Below, one piece after another: positions 1 to 8,509 of a DNA stretch of 64,000 nucleotides. This DNA comes from Streptomyces sp. NBC_01429 (GTDB taxonomy: Bacteria; Actinomycetota; Actinomycetes; Streptomycetales; Streptomycetaceae): the NCBI RefSeq assembly GCF_036231945.1, contig NZ_CP109599.1, positions 4,000,501-4,064,500 on the forward strand, read 5' to 3'. Both the position numbers and the translations under genes were made by a program. Under the pieces are notes generated by a model. That model searched no databases. It worked only from the letters and a program-made list of their open reading frames with translations, and was not told where the DNA came from. Each line of letters starts with the position of its first letter. Position 1 is the first letter of the stretch.

Positions 1-282
1 GAACACGGACGTACCGACCCTTCGCATGGGGCACGAAATCAAACGGACAGAATTCCGATGGTTCGACCACCCGTGCCGGTGGCCAGCAAATCGTGGCTTC
101 CCGGCGGAAGGTTCGTCAATACTTTGAACGTTCCAATTTTAACGCTCCAAACATCCCTTATCGATGGATAAATAATCCCTCACCAGTAATTTCCGGATAC
201 ACAAAACATTGCGACGACAAACACCCCGGCGGATGCGATGGCGCGTTTCAGACCTAGGTCGCCGCGCAACACAAACGTAATA
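1..282. other. AT-rich non-coding left edge
   Basis: I see no credible gene here. The stretch from about 115 to 235 is clearly richer in A and T than the rest of the window, and no frame shows Streptomyces-like third-position GC bias. It probably holds the old promoter region of the decayed gene that follows. Confidence 0.5.
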
Positions 283-296
283 TGGGAGCGCTCCCA
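283..296. promoter_or_regulatory. CebR-type operator
   Basis: The sequence TGGGAGCGCTCCCA is a perfect palindrome, part of a longer 18-bp palindrome at 281-298. It equals the operator known for CebR, the LacI-family repressor that responds to cello-oligosaccharides in Streptomyces and controls cellulose-use genes. It lies just before the remnant of a polysaccharide monooxygenase gene, which fits that regulon. Whether it still controls anything is unknown. Confidence 0.8.
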
Positions 297-307
297 TACC
301 GGAACCC

Positions 308-722
308 GGGCTCTACCGCGACGGCTCCGCGGGCAACTTCCAGGCGGTCATCCCGAACGGTCAGCTGTTGCAGCGGCGGCCGGACCGAGAGCGGCCGCTA
401 CAACTCGCTGGACACGCCCGGCGCGTGGAAGACCACGGATGTCACCAAGGACTTCACGGTGAAGCTGTAAGACCAGGCCAGCCACGGCGCGGACTACTTC
501 CTCGTCTACGTCACCCGGCAGGGCTTCGGCCCCGCCACGCAGGCGCCGACCTGGAACGATCTGCAACTGGTCAAGCAGACCGGCCAGTACGGGCCGAGCC
601 AGAACTACGAGATCCCCGTCACCACCAGCGGCTACAGCGGCCGGCACGTCGTCTACACGATCCGGCAGGCCTCGCACATGGACCAGACGTACTTCCTGTG
701 CAGTGACGTGAACTTCACCTGA
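308..722 (+). pseudogene. Decayed AA10 lytic polysaccharide monooxygenase
   Basis: Read across two frames, this encodes the middle and C-terminal part of a chitin/cellulose-active AA10 copper monooxygenase. The remnants LYRDGSAGNFQAVIPNGQL, SGGRTESGRYNSLD, HGADYFLVYVT and the C-terminal SHMDQTYFLCSDVNF fit the family. The gene is broken in three ways: the 5' part with signal peptide and copper-binding N-terminal His is missing, there is a frameshift near 365, and a TAA stop lies at 468-470 between FTVKL and DQASHGAD. The reading frame then stays open to the natural TGA at 720-722. The CebR-type operator sits about 12 bases before the remaining homology, so a deletion probably joined the promoter region to the gene's interior. 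Confidence 0.85.
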
Positions 723-752
723 GCGTCCCCCGCTTCGGGATCGTCACCGCCC

Positions 753-789
753 CCGGGCCGCACGCGCCACCACCGCGCGTGCGGCCCGG
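753..789. terminator. Hairpin terminator after LPMO remnant
   Basis: A perfect 15-bp GC-rich stem (753-767 with 775-789) and a 7-base loop follow the stop codon of the decayed gene by about 30 bases. There is no U-tract, which is common for Streptomyces terminators. Confidence 0.6.
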
Positions 790-935
790 TCACCGGGCCC
801 TTGGTTCTGCTTTCATCCCGCCGAGCCCTGCTCAAGCCGGTTCGATCCGCCGATGCCAGCTCGTGCCGATCCCGATATATCGGGCGATCGGGTACAGATC
901 GTGCCTTTTTTCTGGTGACTGTTTAGAATCTGACC

Positions 936-1313
936 ATGATCGCTGAACTGCAGTGTGTGGTGCTGGACTGCTCCGATCCGATGCGACTTGCCGAATTCTA
1001 CCGGTCGCTGCTCGGCGGGACCGTCAATCAGCAGGACCAGCGCTGGAGTCTGGACGATGCCTGGGCAACGCTGCACCTGCCGTCCGGTCTCGTGCTGGCC
1101 TTCCAGGGGGCGCCGGACTACCAGCCCCCGCAGTGGCCGAACCCGGAGCGGCCCCAGCAATTCCATCTGGACTTCGGTGTGCCGAACCTTGACCGAGCCC
1201 AGGAGAAGGTGCTGGCCTGGGGAGCGGTGGTGCTCGACGACGGCCATGAGGGGCGGAGCTGGCGCATCTACGCGGATCCGGCAGGCCACCCTTTCTGCCT
1301 GCTCCAGCACTGA
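936..1313 (+). CDS. VOC superfamily (glyoxalase-like) protein
   Basis: A 125-residue single-domain protein of the vicinal oxygen chelate fold. The N-terminus IAELQCVVLDCSDPMRLAEFY and the C-terminal IYADPAGHPFCLLQ are the usual edges of the glyoxalase-like domain found in many small Streptomyces proteins. Such proteins include dioxygenases, glyoxalases and resistance proteins that bind a small ligand; the sequence does not tell which. No clear ribosome binding site precedes the ATG. It stands alone, facing the convergent biosynthetic operon that ends at 1431, so it may or may not belong to that cluster. A self-resistance role is possible but unsupported. Confidence 0.75.
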   Translation: MIAELQCVVLDCSDPMRLAEFYRSLLGGTVNQQDQRWSLDDAWATLHLPSGLVLAFQGAPDYQPPQWPNPERPQQFHLDFGVPNLDRAQEKVLAWGAVVLDDGHEGRSWRIYADPAGHPFCLLQH

Positions 1314-1430
1314 GAGCACGTCGCCACCCGCGTTGACCGCGCAGCGGACCACGGCAGCACGTTCAGCGCGAAGATCCCGCTGTCCAGGTCCCGCCTTCGA
1401 GGAGGCTTTCCGACATCGTGCGGGCTCTCA

Positions 1431-2921
1431 TCAGGCGTGGGCGGACGCTATCTCGGCCGTCACCTTCTTCCGGTCGACCTTTCCATTGGCGTTGAGCGGG
1501 AGTTCCTCGTAGACCGTGACCCCGCGCGGCACCATGTACGCGGGTAGCCTCATTCGCAACGCGTCCAGCAGCCCTTCCGGGTCAGGTACGGATCCGGCGC
1601 AGACCGCCTCCAGTTCGCAGCCTGCCTGCCCCGAGTCGAGGGCCACCACCAAGGCTTCGACCACCCCTCGCTGTTCGCGCAGGACTGCCTCGATCTCGCC
1701 GGGTTCCACCCGGTAGCCGTGCACCTTGACCTGGTGGTCCAGCCGTCCCAAGTGGACGAGCTGACCGTCTGCCCACATCACCCGGTCCCCCGTCCGGTAC
1801 CAGTGCTCGTCGAGGGTCGGCTCCCCCTTCCCTTCGCGACCTGTGACGTCGGCCGTGAATCGGCCCACGTTGTCAGCCGGGTCCAGATATCCGGGGAAGC
1901 GCTGCGATCCCCGCACGCACAGTTCACCGTCCCGTACCCCGAACTCCATACCTGGATAGGGCGTACCGATCGGCACGGTCCCATTGGCGGGCCGGGGCCA
2001 GTCGGTGGGGTCACGCGGCAGCCGGTACTGGCTGCAGCTGATGGTGAGTTCGGTGGGCCCGTACAGGTTCTCGATCTCACTGCCGGGGGCCGCCGCCCGC
2101 CATGCCTCGGCCTGTTGCAGAGTCAGCGGCTCGCCGCAGAACAGGCTCCAGCGCAGCGCGGGCAGGCTGTCGGGTGCGAGGCTGCGCAGCCTCTGCGCGT
2201 ACGACACCAGCGACGGGACCGAGAACCAGTGGGTCAGCTTCCGCTCGACAGCGAAGCGCACGGGCGCGTGAAGCTCCCCTCGGGTCGGCACGACGAGGGC
2301 CGCTCCGCTTCCCCAAGCCCCGAACATGTCGAAGACCGACAGATCAAAGGTGAGTTCGAAGAACTGCGACATCCGGCAGCCAGGTCCCAGTTCATAGCGC
2401 GGCACGATGTGCGACAGGTACGCGGAGACGTTGCGGTGACGGATCGGCACCCCCTTGGGCACGCCCGTCGAGCCGGACGTGAACAGGATGTACGCCGTGG
2501 AGTCCGGCTTCGCCGGGCAGGGCGGCAACACGGGCCGCGGGCCGGCCGACTTCCGTGTCAGGACCGTCGCGGGGACGGGCCCCGTCCAGATCGTGGCGTC
2601 CTCGGTGAGGACCAGGTCCAGTTCACCAGCGGCCGCGACAGCCGCATTGCGAGCAGCGGGGAAGCCGGGTCCCAGCGGGACCACCGTCGCGCCCAGCCGC
2701 TGCACGCCGAGATAGCCGGCGTAGGCGAGGACGCCACGCTCGGCCAGCAGGCCGACGCGGCGCGGGACGTCTCCGTGACAGGCGAGAATCGCGGCCGCCA
2801 CCCGGTCGGCGAGCGCGGCCAGCTGCCGGTAGGTGAGGCGTTCCTCGCCCACCTCCAGGGCGAGCCGGTCGCCGTATCGCTCCACGCTCGCGGCGAACCA
2901 CTCGTACAGGGTCCGTTCCAT
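1431..2921 (-). CDS. Free-standing amino acid adenylation enzyme
   Basis: A 496-residue ANL-family enzyme that should activate an amino acid as its adenylate and load or transfer it to a carrier protein. Core motifs are visible: A3 FTSGSTGVPKG, A5 NLYGPTE, A7 YRTGD, A8 GRLDHQVKVHGYRVE and the A10 lysine in NANGKVDRK. No carrier domain is fused. Hand alignment of the pocket gives roughly D-L-F-S-L-C-L-I-S-K, which matches no code I know; the DLF start recalls some alanine codes. The start is the ATG at 2921, because the longer open frame runs through the upstream gene. It is the last gene of the left operon. VinM in vicenistatin biosynthesis, which adds a protecting alanine to an aminoacyl-ACP, is a plausible analogue. 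Confidence 0.85.
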   Translation of the reverse strand: MERTLYEWFAASVERYGDRLALEVGEERLTYRQLAALADRVAAAILACHGDVPRRVGLLAERGVLAYAGYLGVQRLGATVVPLGPGFPAARNAAVAAAGELDLVLTEDATIWTGPVPATVLTRKSAGPRPVLPPCPAKPDSTAYILFTSGSTGVPKGVPIRHRNVSAYLSHIVPRYELGPGCRMSQFFELTFDLSVFDMFGAWGSGAALVVPTRGELHAPVRFAVERKLTHWFSVPSLVSYAQRLRSLAPDSLPALRWSLFCGEPLTLQQAEAWRAAAPGSEIENLYGPTELTISCSQYRLPRDPTDWPRPANGTVPIGTPYPGMEFGVRDGELCVRGSQRFPGYLDPADNVGRFTADVTGREGKGEPTLDEHWYRTGDRVMWADGQLVHLGRLDHQVKVHGYRVEPGEIEAVLREQRGVVEALVVALDSGQAGCELEAVCAGSVPDPEGLLDALRMRLPAYMVPRGVTVYEELPLNANGKVDRKKVTAEIASAHA

Positions 2922-2923
2922 CG

Positions 2924-3892
2924 TCAGCCTCCGTCCGGGACGCCGGTGCCGGGCAAGGCACTTTCGGCCGAGATGAGTTGAGTCAGAGCCCGGGCCGCAA
3001 GACCGGGCCGAGGTCGCCCGCGCTCCGCCGACTGGGCCGCGAAACGCAAGGCACGGGGCAGTTCGGCCCATGCGGCGGAAGCGGCCCGGTGTGGTGTGTG
3101 GGCGCTACCCTCCGCGCCCGCGCAGGCCAGCGCGTAGGCATGGTGCCGGGCGGCCGCCCAGAGATCCTCGGAGAAACGCCCGACGGCGTCCGGGTGCGCG
3201 GCCATGACCGCACGGATATGGGTGAGCGACCGTGCCGTCTCGTGGATCCACTGGCCCGGACCTGGTTCGGGACCGGAGTCGCCCATCGCCACAGGCACGC
3301 GCGCCAACCACCGGTACGGGCCAATGGACGGCAGCGGCACCTCGCTGCCGAGTGCCAGCCTGTCCCGACGGACGACCTCGACCGGAGAGTCCACCGCGAG
3401 CGCGAGCGCACCGGCCAGTTCGGCGTCGTCCAGTCGGCCCAGATGGGGCCGATGCTCGCCGTACGGAGTGAGCGCCGTGAAATGGTCGGCCACCAGCCAG
3501 CGGCCCGCCCGGCAGCCGTGGATCAGTACCCAGTGCGGGGCATCCGCACGGCCGTATGCCGGGGACCAGGGCAGCCGGGCAGTGCCCGCGACAGCGAGCA
3601 CCCGGCCATCCCGGTCCAGAGCGTCCCGCAGTCCCGCCCGGGCACCGGACCAGTCGGCCGCGCCCCGGTAGGCGAGTTCGCGGTTGTCGGCGGTCCGGTC
3701 CACTCGGGCGTGGTGCGAGAAAGCCAGTTCGCCCGGGGGCAGATCGGTGCGTACCGCGAGCCGGACCGACCGGGCCAGGCGGCGCCCCGCTTCGGGGACA
3801 TCAGCCGTCAGGTAGCTCAGCAGGTTCGTGGTGTAGCAGCTGACATCGGGAGGTGCCACAGGGAGCAGTCCCTGGTCGTCCCGCAACGTCAT
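2924..3892 (-). CDS. BtrH-like cysteine acyltransferase/peptidase-fold protein
   Basis: A 322-residue protein whose N-terminal half resembles the BtrH_N (papain-like) fold. Likely catalytic residues are Cys19 in VSCYTTNLL, His120 in APHWVLIHG and Asp136 in WLVADHF. In butirosin biosynthesis BtrH moves a gamma-Glu-protected aminoacyl chain from an ACP to its acceptor. The same arrangement recurs in the BtrH-like domain at 10019-11239, where the Cys is also residue 19. The C-terminal half is Ala/Arg-rich and I do not recognise it. The ATG overlaps the stop of the PPTase gene (ATGA), so the two are probably translationally coupled. I infer aminoacyl transfer from an ACP; a hydrolase role cannot be excluded. 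Confidence 0.6.
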   Translation of the reverse strand: MTLRDDQGLLPVAPPDVSCYTTNLLSYLTADVPEAGRRLARSVRLAVRTDLPPGELAFSHHARVDRTADNRELAYRGAADWSGARAGLRDALDRDGRVLAVAGTARLPWSPAYGRADAPHWVLIHGCRAGRWLVADHFTALTPYGEHRPHLGRLDDAELAGALALAVDSPVEVVRRDRLALGSEVPLPSIGPYRWLARVPVAMGDSGPEPGPGQWIHETARSLTHIRAVMAAHPDAVGRFSEDLWAAARHHAYALACAGAEGSAHTPHRAASAAWAELPRALRFAAQSAERGRPRPGLAARALTQLISAESALPGTGVPDGG

Positions 3893-4536
3893 ACCGCCTC
3901 CCCATAGGTGCCCGTGCCGGAGAAGGCACAGCTCAGCGGAGTGCCGCTGAGAGTACGCAGGCTGATCCACCGGTAGTCGCCCCATCGACCACGCGCGGCG
4001 GCAGGCTCGATGTCGATGGCCCACGGTCGACCGGACAGTCCGGTGCCCTCCGCCTTTACACAGGCCTCCTGGACGGTCCACACCCACGCGAGCTCGGTGG
4101 CCCGCGCGCTCTCGGGCAAGGCGGCCACTTCCGGGGCACGCCCGCGCAGGCAGCGGCGCAGCAGTCCGTCGGACACGGTGTCAGGGGGGATCTGGACGTC
4201 GACACCGACCTGCCGGTGGGGGGCGACCGCGACAGCCAGGGCCTCCCCGTCGTGAGAAATGCTGATGCCCGTGCCGGGGTGGCCATCGAGGACCGGCCGG
4301 CCGTTCCTGTCATTGCGTACGGCCGCCCCCGCCACTTCGGGCATCACGATGCGCAGCACGTGTCGCAGCAGCGCCCGGCTCGCCAAGAATTCCTCGGTTC
4401 GCCAGGCCGGCAGCACTCCGGTGGACGCCCGCTCATGTGGATGCGGTCGTACGCCGAGCCATTCGGCCCGGTTTCCGAGCGCCACCCAGACACCGGGGGC
4501 TGTCTCTTCCATGAGCAGGGTCAGCGGCGGGCTCAT
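3889..4536 (-). CDS. Sfp-type 4'-phosphopantetheinyl transferase
   Basis: A 215-residue PPTase that converts apo carrier proteins to holo form by moving phosphopantetheine from CoA to a serine. The family motifs are present: GRPVLDG, ISISHDG, VGVDVQ with the metal-binding Asp, and WTVQEACVKAEG, which matches the (W/F)xxKE/QExxxK signature with Gln-Glu in place of Lys-Glu. The length is normal for the Sfp group. It lies inside the operon and can serve all six carrier domains of the cluster. The start is the ATG at 4536, which overlaps the stop of the preceding gene. Confidence 0.9.
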   Translation of the reverse strand: MSPPLTLLMEETAPGVWVALGNRAEWLGVRPHPHERASTGVLPAWRTEEFLASRALLRHVLRIVMPEVAGAAVRNDRNGRPVLDGHPGTGISISHDGEALAVAVAPHRQVGVDVQIPPDTVSDGLLRRCLRGRAPEVAALPESARATELAWVWTVQEACVKAEGTGLSGRPWAIDIEPAAARGRWGDYRWISLRTLSGTPLSCAFSGTGTYGEAV

Positions 4537-5699
4537 GAACGCAGCTCCGCGAGCAGGGCGTCCGCGCTGTCCGCGACCGTTCCGAGGACCAACTCGGTGA
4601 CGCCTCCGCCGATGCCCAGGACGCCGGCTTCGCTGCGGATCCGCTGGGCTCCGCCACGGGCGAAGCCCTCGGCTCCCTGGAGCTGCGCGCATTCGGCGAG
4701 CACCGGGTCGACGGTGAGCCCGGCCGCCGATTTGAGCATGGCGGCGGCGGCCAGATCGTGGTGATTCACGACCCGTCCGCCCAGCACCTCGCACAACGCG
4801 CGCAGTTGTCGTACGCGGACCAGGCAGGCGGCGAACCGCTGGCGCACAGCGGGGTTGTCCCACAGCGACAGGCCGTCGATCTCCCGGGTGACCAAAGCCT
4901 GCCTGGTATCGGCGAGCACCCTGCTGGTCAGGGCGACCGCCCACAGCGCTCCGGCAAACCGCTCGGTGCCCATATGCCGTGCGAACTCCACCATGCCGCG
5001 CCCCGGCCTGCCCACGAGGTGGTCCATCGGGAGGCGAACGCCAGTCAGCTCGATATGCCCGGTGCCCGAGCTGGTGAGCAGATCCGTGTCTGCCGACCGG
5101 ATCCCCACTCCGGGGGCCGACGCCGGCACCAGCACCCAGGTGAAGCTGGTGAAATGCCGACCGGGCCGGTGCCGGGCGAGGACCAGGAGGTAGTCCGCCT
5201 CACACGCGGTGGCGATCCAGCGCTTGCCCCCGTCGACCAGCAGTTCACTCGTCCCGTCCACGTGCAGGGCCACCTCGGTGCCCAGCCCTGACAGGTCGGA
5301 TCCCGCGGCTGTGCGGTCGGTCGCGGCCAGCGCCGCCATCGCCGCCCCCGACAGCACCTGGTCCAGGGCATGCCGAACCGGGCCGTCGGCCGGGGCGCAG
5401 GCCGCCAGCAAAGGGACGGCACTCGCGGCCTGGACCAGTACCGTGAGCGTCACCCCGTTGTCAGCGCGTGCGTCCACGACGCCGAGAAGGTCCGCGAGCC
5501 TGTCCGGGTCCGGGCCGATCCCGGCCACTCCACCGCGGTGGTAAAGGTCGCGCAGCACTTCCGCCGCACCCAGCGCGGACCACACCTGGGACGCGGAGTC
5601 GTTGGGCGCCGTGTCGGCGAGTGCCGCGTCCACGCGGGCGCGGTAGCCCGGTACCGCGGGGCGGACCGCCGCCGCGGCCGCGTGCGTCAACTCAGTCAA
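4533..5699 (-). CDS. Acyl-CoA dehydrogenase-like flavoprotein (second of a pair)
   Basis: A protein of about 388 residues of the acyl-CoA dehydrogenase fold. It shows the middle beta-domain pattern AATDRTAAGSDLSGL, GGKRWIATA and LTGVRLPMDHLVG, then the C-terminal helical domain with MGTERFAGALWAV and a late QGAEGFARGGAQRIRSEAG. In secondary metabolism such enzymes oxidise acyl or aminoacyl chains bound to carrier proteins, as in prolyl-PCP oxidation, or act as N- or C-hydroxylases. I chose TTG at 5699 because GGAGGTG sits 4 bases before it (5704-5710); the first ATG (5756) would overlap the previous gene by 62 bases. It is a diverged paralogue of its neighbour, so the pair may form a heteromer. 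Confidence 0.8.
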   Translation of the reverse strand: MTELTHAAAAAVRPAVPGYRARVDAALADTAPNDSASQVWSALGAAEVLRDLYHRGGVAGIGPDPDRLADLLGVVDARADNGVTLTVLVQAASAVPLLAACAPADGPVRHALDQVLSGAAMAALAATDRTAAGSDLSGLGTEVALHVDGTSELLVDGGKRWIATACEADYLLVLARHRPGRHFTSFTWVLVPASAPGVGIRSADTDLLTSSGTGHIELTGVRLPMDHLVGRPGRGMVEFARHMGTERFAGALWAVALTSRVLADTRQALVTREIDGLSLWDNPAVRQRFAACLVRVRQLRALCEVLGGRVVNHHDLAAAAMLKSAAGLTVDPVLAECAQLQGAEGFARGGAQRIRSEAGVLGIGGGVTELVLGTVADSADALLAELRS

Positions 5700-6927
5700 A
5701 GCGCACCTCCGCGTCGAGCAGGGCGAGGTTGCCGTCCACGAGGTGGAGTCGGTCATTGCTGTAGTTCAGGGCGGCGGACCTCAGGTCCCGCAGGGCCTGT
5801 TCGAGCCGCGTGGGCGAGTCCTTGAGGTAGCCGTGGCGCATGCCGACGGCGTCCACCAGCCCGTCGACGGCCCGGTAGCACTCCTCCGCCGCGGTGATCT
5901 TGAGTCCGTTGAGCAGCAGCTGGATCCGCGGCAGGCTGAGGTCTTCGGCGTTCTCGACCACCCGCTGAGTGCGCTCCAGCAGCGCGTGCACGGCATCGAG
6001 CCGCCGCCGGGCCGTGGATATCCGGGTGAGCAGCAGCTCCGACCCGAGGTCGAAACGGCCCCGGGTCTCCGGCCCGCGCAGCATCTTCACCACGCGGGAC
6101 AGCGCGCCCGCCGCGGTGCCCAGCCAACACGCGGACCAGCCCATATGCGCCACCGGTCCGAAGACCGTGGTCACGATCGTCCGGAACGATCCGTGGTCAC
6201 CGACCACTTGGTGTCCGGGCACGCTGCCGGTCAGCCGCAGCGCCACGCTGTGACTGGCCCGCATTCCGAGCGGCTGCCAGTCGCCGGAACGTTCCACGGT
6301 GAGCTGGTCTCTGTGCGCGTACACAAGCGAGACCTGGTTCGGAGAGGCCGCCGCCGGACTGCGCGTGGTGACGAGGAAACCGTCCGCGTACTCGCCCCCG
6401 GTGACGATGGGAGCGAAGCGGTCCAACAGGAGATCGTCGCCGCGCGCTGTCAGCACGGACTCGGAGCTGAGCAGATGCCCGCCCTTACCCGCTTCGGTGG
6501 TGACGGAGGCGAGATACAGCCGGCCGGCCGCGATCTCGGGCAGCACCTCCTCGCGCAGCCGGTCGCCGGCGTACCGAACGAGCGCCGCCACCTGCTGGCA
6601 GTGCATGGTGAAGATCATCGCGACGGACATGTCGACCCGGCCGAGCGCGAGGCCGACGCGGACCATGTCGTCCGTACTCCCACCCAGCCCCCCGTATGCC
6701 ACGGGCACCAGCAGGCCGAGCAGTCCTGTCCGGCGCAGCTCCACGAGCGCCTCGGCCGGGAATGTGGCGTCGCGGTCGGTACGCACCACATGAGCTTCCG
6801 CGACAGTGGCGACCCGAGCGATGAGTCCGGCCAGATCCGCCGGCGCCGAGATGGCGGAATGGTCCGGCCTCATCGTGCCGGGCCGGGGCCCGGGGCCGGC
6901 ATTGATGGTCGTCGTGGTCGTGGTCAC
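5692..6927 (-). CDS. Acyl-CoA dehydrogenase-like flavoprotein (first of a pair)
   Basis: A protein of about 411 residues with the acyl-CoA dehydrogenase fold. The N-terminal helical domain shows FPAEALVELRRTGLLGLLVP and AYGGLGGS, and the central domain shows LASVTTEAGKGGHLLSSES and WQPLGMRASHS. This last motif recalls the flavin-dependent monooxygenase branch of the family. The GTG at 6927 overlaps the stop of the ACP gene, so it is probably coupled to ACP synthesis, and an ACP-bound substrate is the natural inference. The residues after the start are a run of threonines. The exact reaction (desaturation or hydroxylation) cannot be read from the sequence. Confidence 0.82.
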   Translation of the reverse strand: MTTTTTTINAGPGPRPGTMRPDHSAISAPADLAGLIARVATVAEAHVVRTDRDATFPAEALVELRRTGLLGLLVPVAYGGLGGSTDDMVRVGLALGRVDMSVAMIFTMHCQQVAALVRYAGDRLREEVLPEIAAGRLYLASVTTEAGKGGHLLSSESVLTARGDDLLLDRFAPIVTGGEYADGFLVTTRSPAAASPNQVSLVYAHRDQLTVERSGDWQPLGMRASHSVALRLTGSVPGHQVVGDHGSFRTIVTTVFGPVAHMGWSACWLGTAAGALSRVVKMLRGPETRGRFDLGSELLLTRISTARRRLDAVHALLERTQRVVENAEDLSLPRIQLLLNGLKITAAEECYRAVDGLVDAVGMRHGYLKDSPTRLEQALRDLRSAALNYSNDRLHLVDGNLALLDAEVRFD

Positions 6928-7199
6928 GCGACGCTCACCTGTTCGCCGTCGGCGGGACGGGTGCCGTCCAGGGCGGCACTCACCACGGCCCACAGGCTGC
7001 GGGCCGTGGCGAACGTCTCGTCGTTCATGTCGTCGTCCGGCAGGGTGACGCCGAAAGTGTCCTCGATGGCGAACAGCAGCTCTATGGCCTGCATGGAGTC
7101 CAGTCCCAGCTCCCGCAACGGCGCGTCGGGAGCGATCTCCCGGTCTCCGAGGAACTTCAGGAAAGGGGTGAGTAGTTCGGTGAATCGGTTGTCCATCAC
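6924..7199 (-). CDS. Acyl carrier protein
   Basis: A discrete carrier protein of about 90 residues. The phosphopantetheine serine is in ELGLDSMQAIELL, followed by FAIEDTFGVTLPDDDM, typical of ACPs. It lies between the PLP decarboxylase and the first acyl-CoA-dehydrogenase-like gene, with overlaps on both sides. This gives the order ligase, decarboxylase, ACP, oxidase, oxidase. The simplest reading is that an amino acid is loaded on this ACP, decarboxylated and oxidised while bound. The start may be GTG at 7199 or the next codon, ATG at 7196. Confidence 0.92.
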   Translation of the reverse strand: MMDNRFTELLTPFLKFLGDREIAPDAPLRELGLDSMQAIELLFAIEDTFGVTLPDDDMNDETFATARSLWAVVSAALDGTRPADGEQVSVA

Positions 7200-8509
7200 A
7201 TCACTCCAGGGTTGGCACCGGCTACAGCCGGGACGGGCGTACGGTTGAGCTCCAGACGGGATATGTCGAGGGGGGCCGCAGGCCGGTCACCGTCGTAGAC
7301 GGCCTCCGCGGGCAGCGGGTGCCCGAGGAAGGCGACGAGGCTCGCGTACAGGCCGTAGGCCCCGACTCCAGGTACGGCGACCAGATCACCGGGACTCAGC
7401 GAGGGCAGCCGCGCGGACCGCGCCCACGTGTCCAGCGGGGTGCACAGCGGGCCGGCGACAAGCGCGTCCAGGGCGGTACCGACAGCCGGGCCGGCCACGA
7501 GGTGCGGGTTGAGCGGCGGCAGCCGACGCAACCCGGACATGCCTCCGAGGTGGTTGATGCCGGATTCGAGGACGACGACGTCCTTACCGTGTGAGCGCTT
7601 CACATCGAGGACCGTGGTCACCAGAACGCCCGCCGTGCCGACCAGATAGCGGCCGGATTCGAACGCGATTTCCGGCTGCCCCTCCCTCCACCCGGCCGCC
7701 TGGGCGTCCAGCAGCGCGGTCAGCCGGGGGCGCAGCGTGGTGAGGTCCACAGCCTCCCCGGTGGTCCCGAAGGGAGCGCCGAACCCCCCGCCGAGGTCGA
7801 GGAAGCGCAGCTGTACCCCCTGGGTGGAGAGCGCGTCGGCAAGAGCGCGGGCAGTGGCCAGTGACCGCGCGAACTGTCCCAGGAGAGCGTCGACTTCGGT
7901 GAGGTTCGTCCCCATGTACAGGTGCAGGCCGGTTACCTCGGCATGCGGGCGGTTCGCGAATCCGGCGGGTTCAGCGAGCACCCACGTGGCATCGGCGCCG
8001 AACTGCGAGGCGACCCCGGTCATCGTGAGCCCCTGGCCCGGCACCGGCTGGTCGTCGTTGACCCGCAGGAGACAGCGGGCGCGCACGTCCTGGGCGGCCG
8101 CGAGCCGGTCCAGTTGTTCGATGGCGTGGGGAGAGTCGACGGAGAACAGCCGGACCCCCGTCTTGAGGGCGGCGGTGACATCCTCGTCGCGTTTGCCCGG
8201 TCCGGTGTAGAGCACATCCGCGGCAGGCCATCCGGCGGCGAGCGCCGCGTCCAGCTCCCCGGTTGAGCACACCTCCGGGAGGGCTCCCCGTTCCCGCAGC
8301 AGGGTGAGCAGCGCGGGATGCGGATTCGCCTTGAGGGAGTAATACAGGGCGGTGCCTTCGGGCAGGGCATCCCGGAGTGCTGTGTGGTTGCGGCGTACGA
8401 CGGCCACGTCGTACACGTAAGCGGGCGTCGGTACGGCGGCAAGCACCGTGGGCGGCACCAGGTCGACCGACGCGGTGGGGGCGTTCCCGGTCTCAGTCGG
8501 CGCGGACAC
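7196..8509 (-). CDS. Fold type III PLP-dependent decarboxylase
   Basis: A 437-residue enzyme of the ornithine/diaminopimelate decarboxylase (alanine racemase-fold) family. Lys60 in YYSLKANPH forms the PLP aldimine. LHLYMGTNL, LDLGGGFG, FESGRYLVG (the usual EPGR region) and GPLCTPLD (the dimer-interface Cys) follow in the right order. BtrK (butirosin) and VinO (vicenistatin) are members that decarboxylate ACP-bound amino acids. The neighbouring ligase and ACP make an aminoacyl-ACP substrate likely here. I chose GTG at 8509, preceded by AAGGGGGG; earlier codons lie deep inside the ligase gene. It overlaps the end of the ligase gene by 17 bases. Confidence 0.88.
   Translation of the reverse strand: MSAPTETGNAPTASVDLVPPTVLAAVPTPAYVYDVAVVRRNHTALRDALPEGTALYYSLKANPHPALLTLLRERGALPEVCSTGELDAALAAGWPAADVLYTGPGKRDEDVTAALKTGVRLFSVDSPHAIEQLDRLAAAQDVRARCLLRVNDDQPVPGQGLTMTGVASQFGADATWVLAEPAGFANRPHAEVTGLHLYMGTNLTEVDALLGQFARSLATARALADALSTQGVQLRFLDLGGGFGAPFGTTGEAVDLTTLRPRLTALLDAQAAGWREGQPEIAFESGRYLVGTAGVLVTTVLDVKRSHGKDVVVLESGINHLGGMSGLRRLPPLNPHLVAGPAVGTALDALVAGPLCTPLDTWARSARLPSLSPGDLVAVPGVGAYGLYASLVAFLGHPLPAEAVYDGDRPAAPLDISRLELNRTPVPAVAGANPGVM

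Noticed and set aside
5743..7248. Plus-strand frame of 501 codons across the dehydrogenase genes
   Set aside because: Antisense shadow; the minus strand has clear family motifs and start/stop overlaps.
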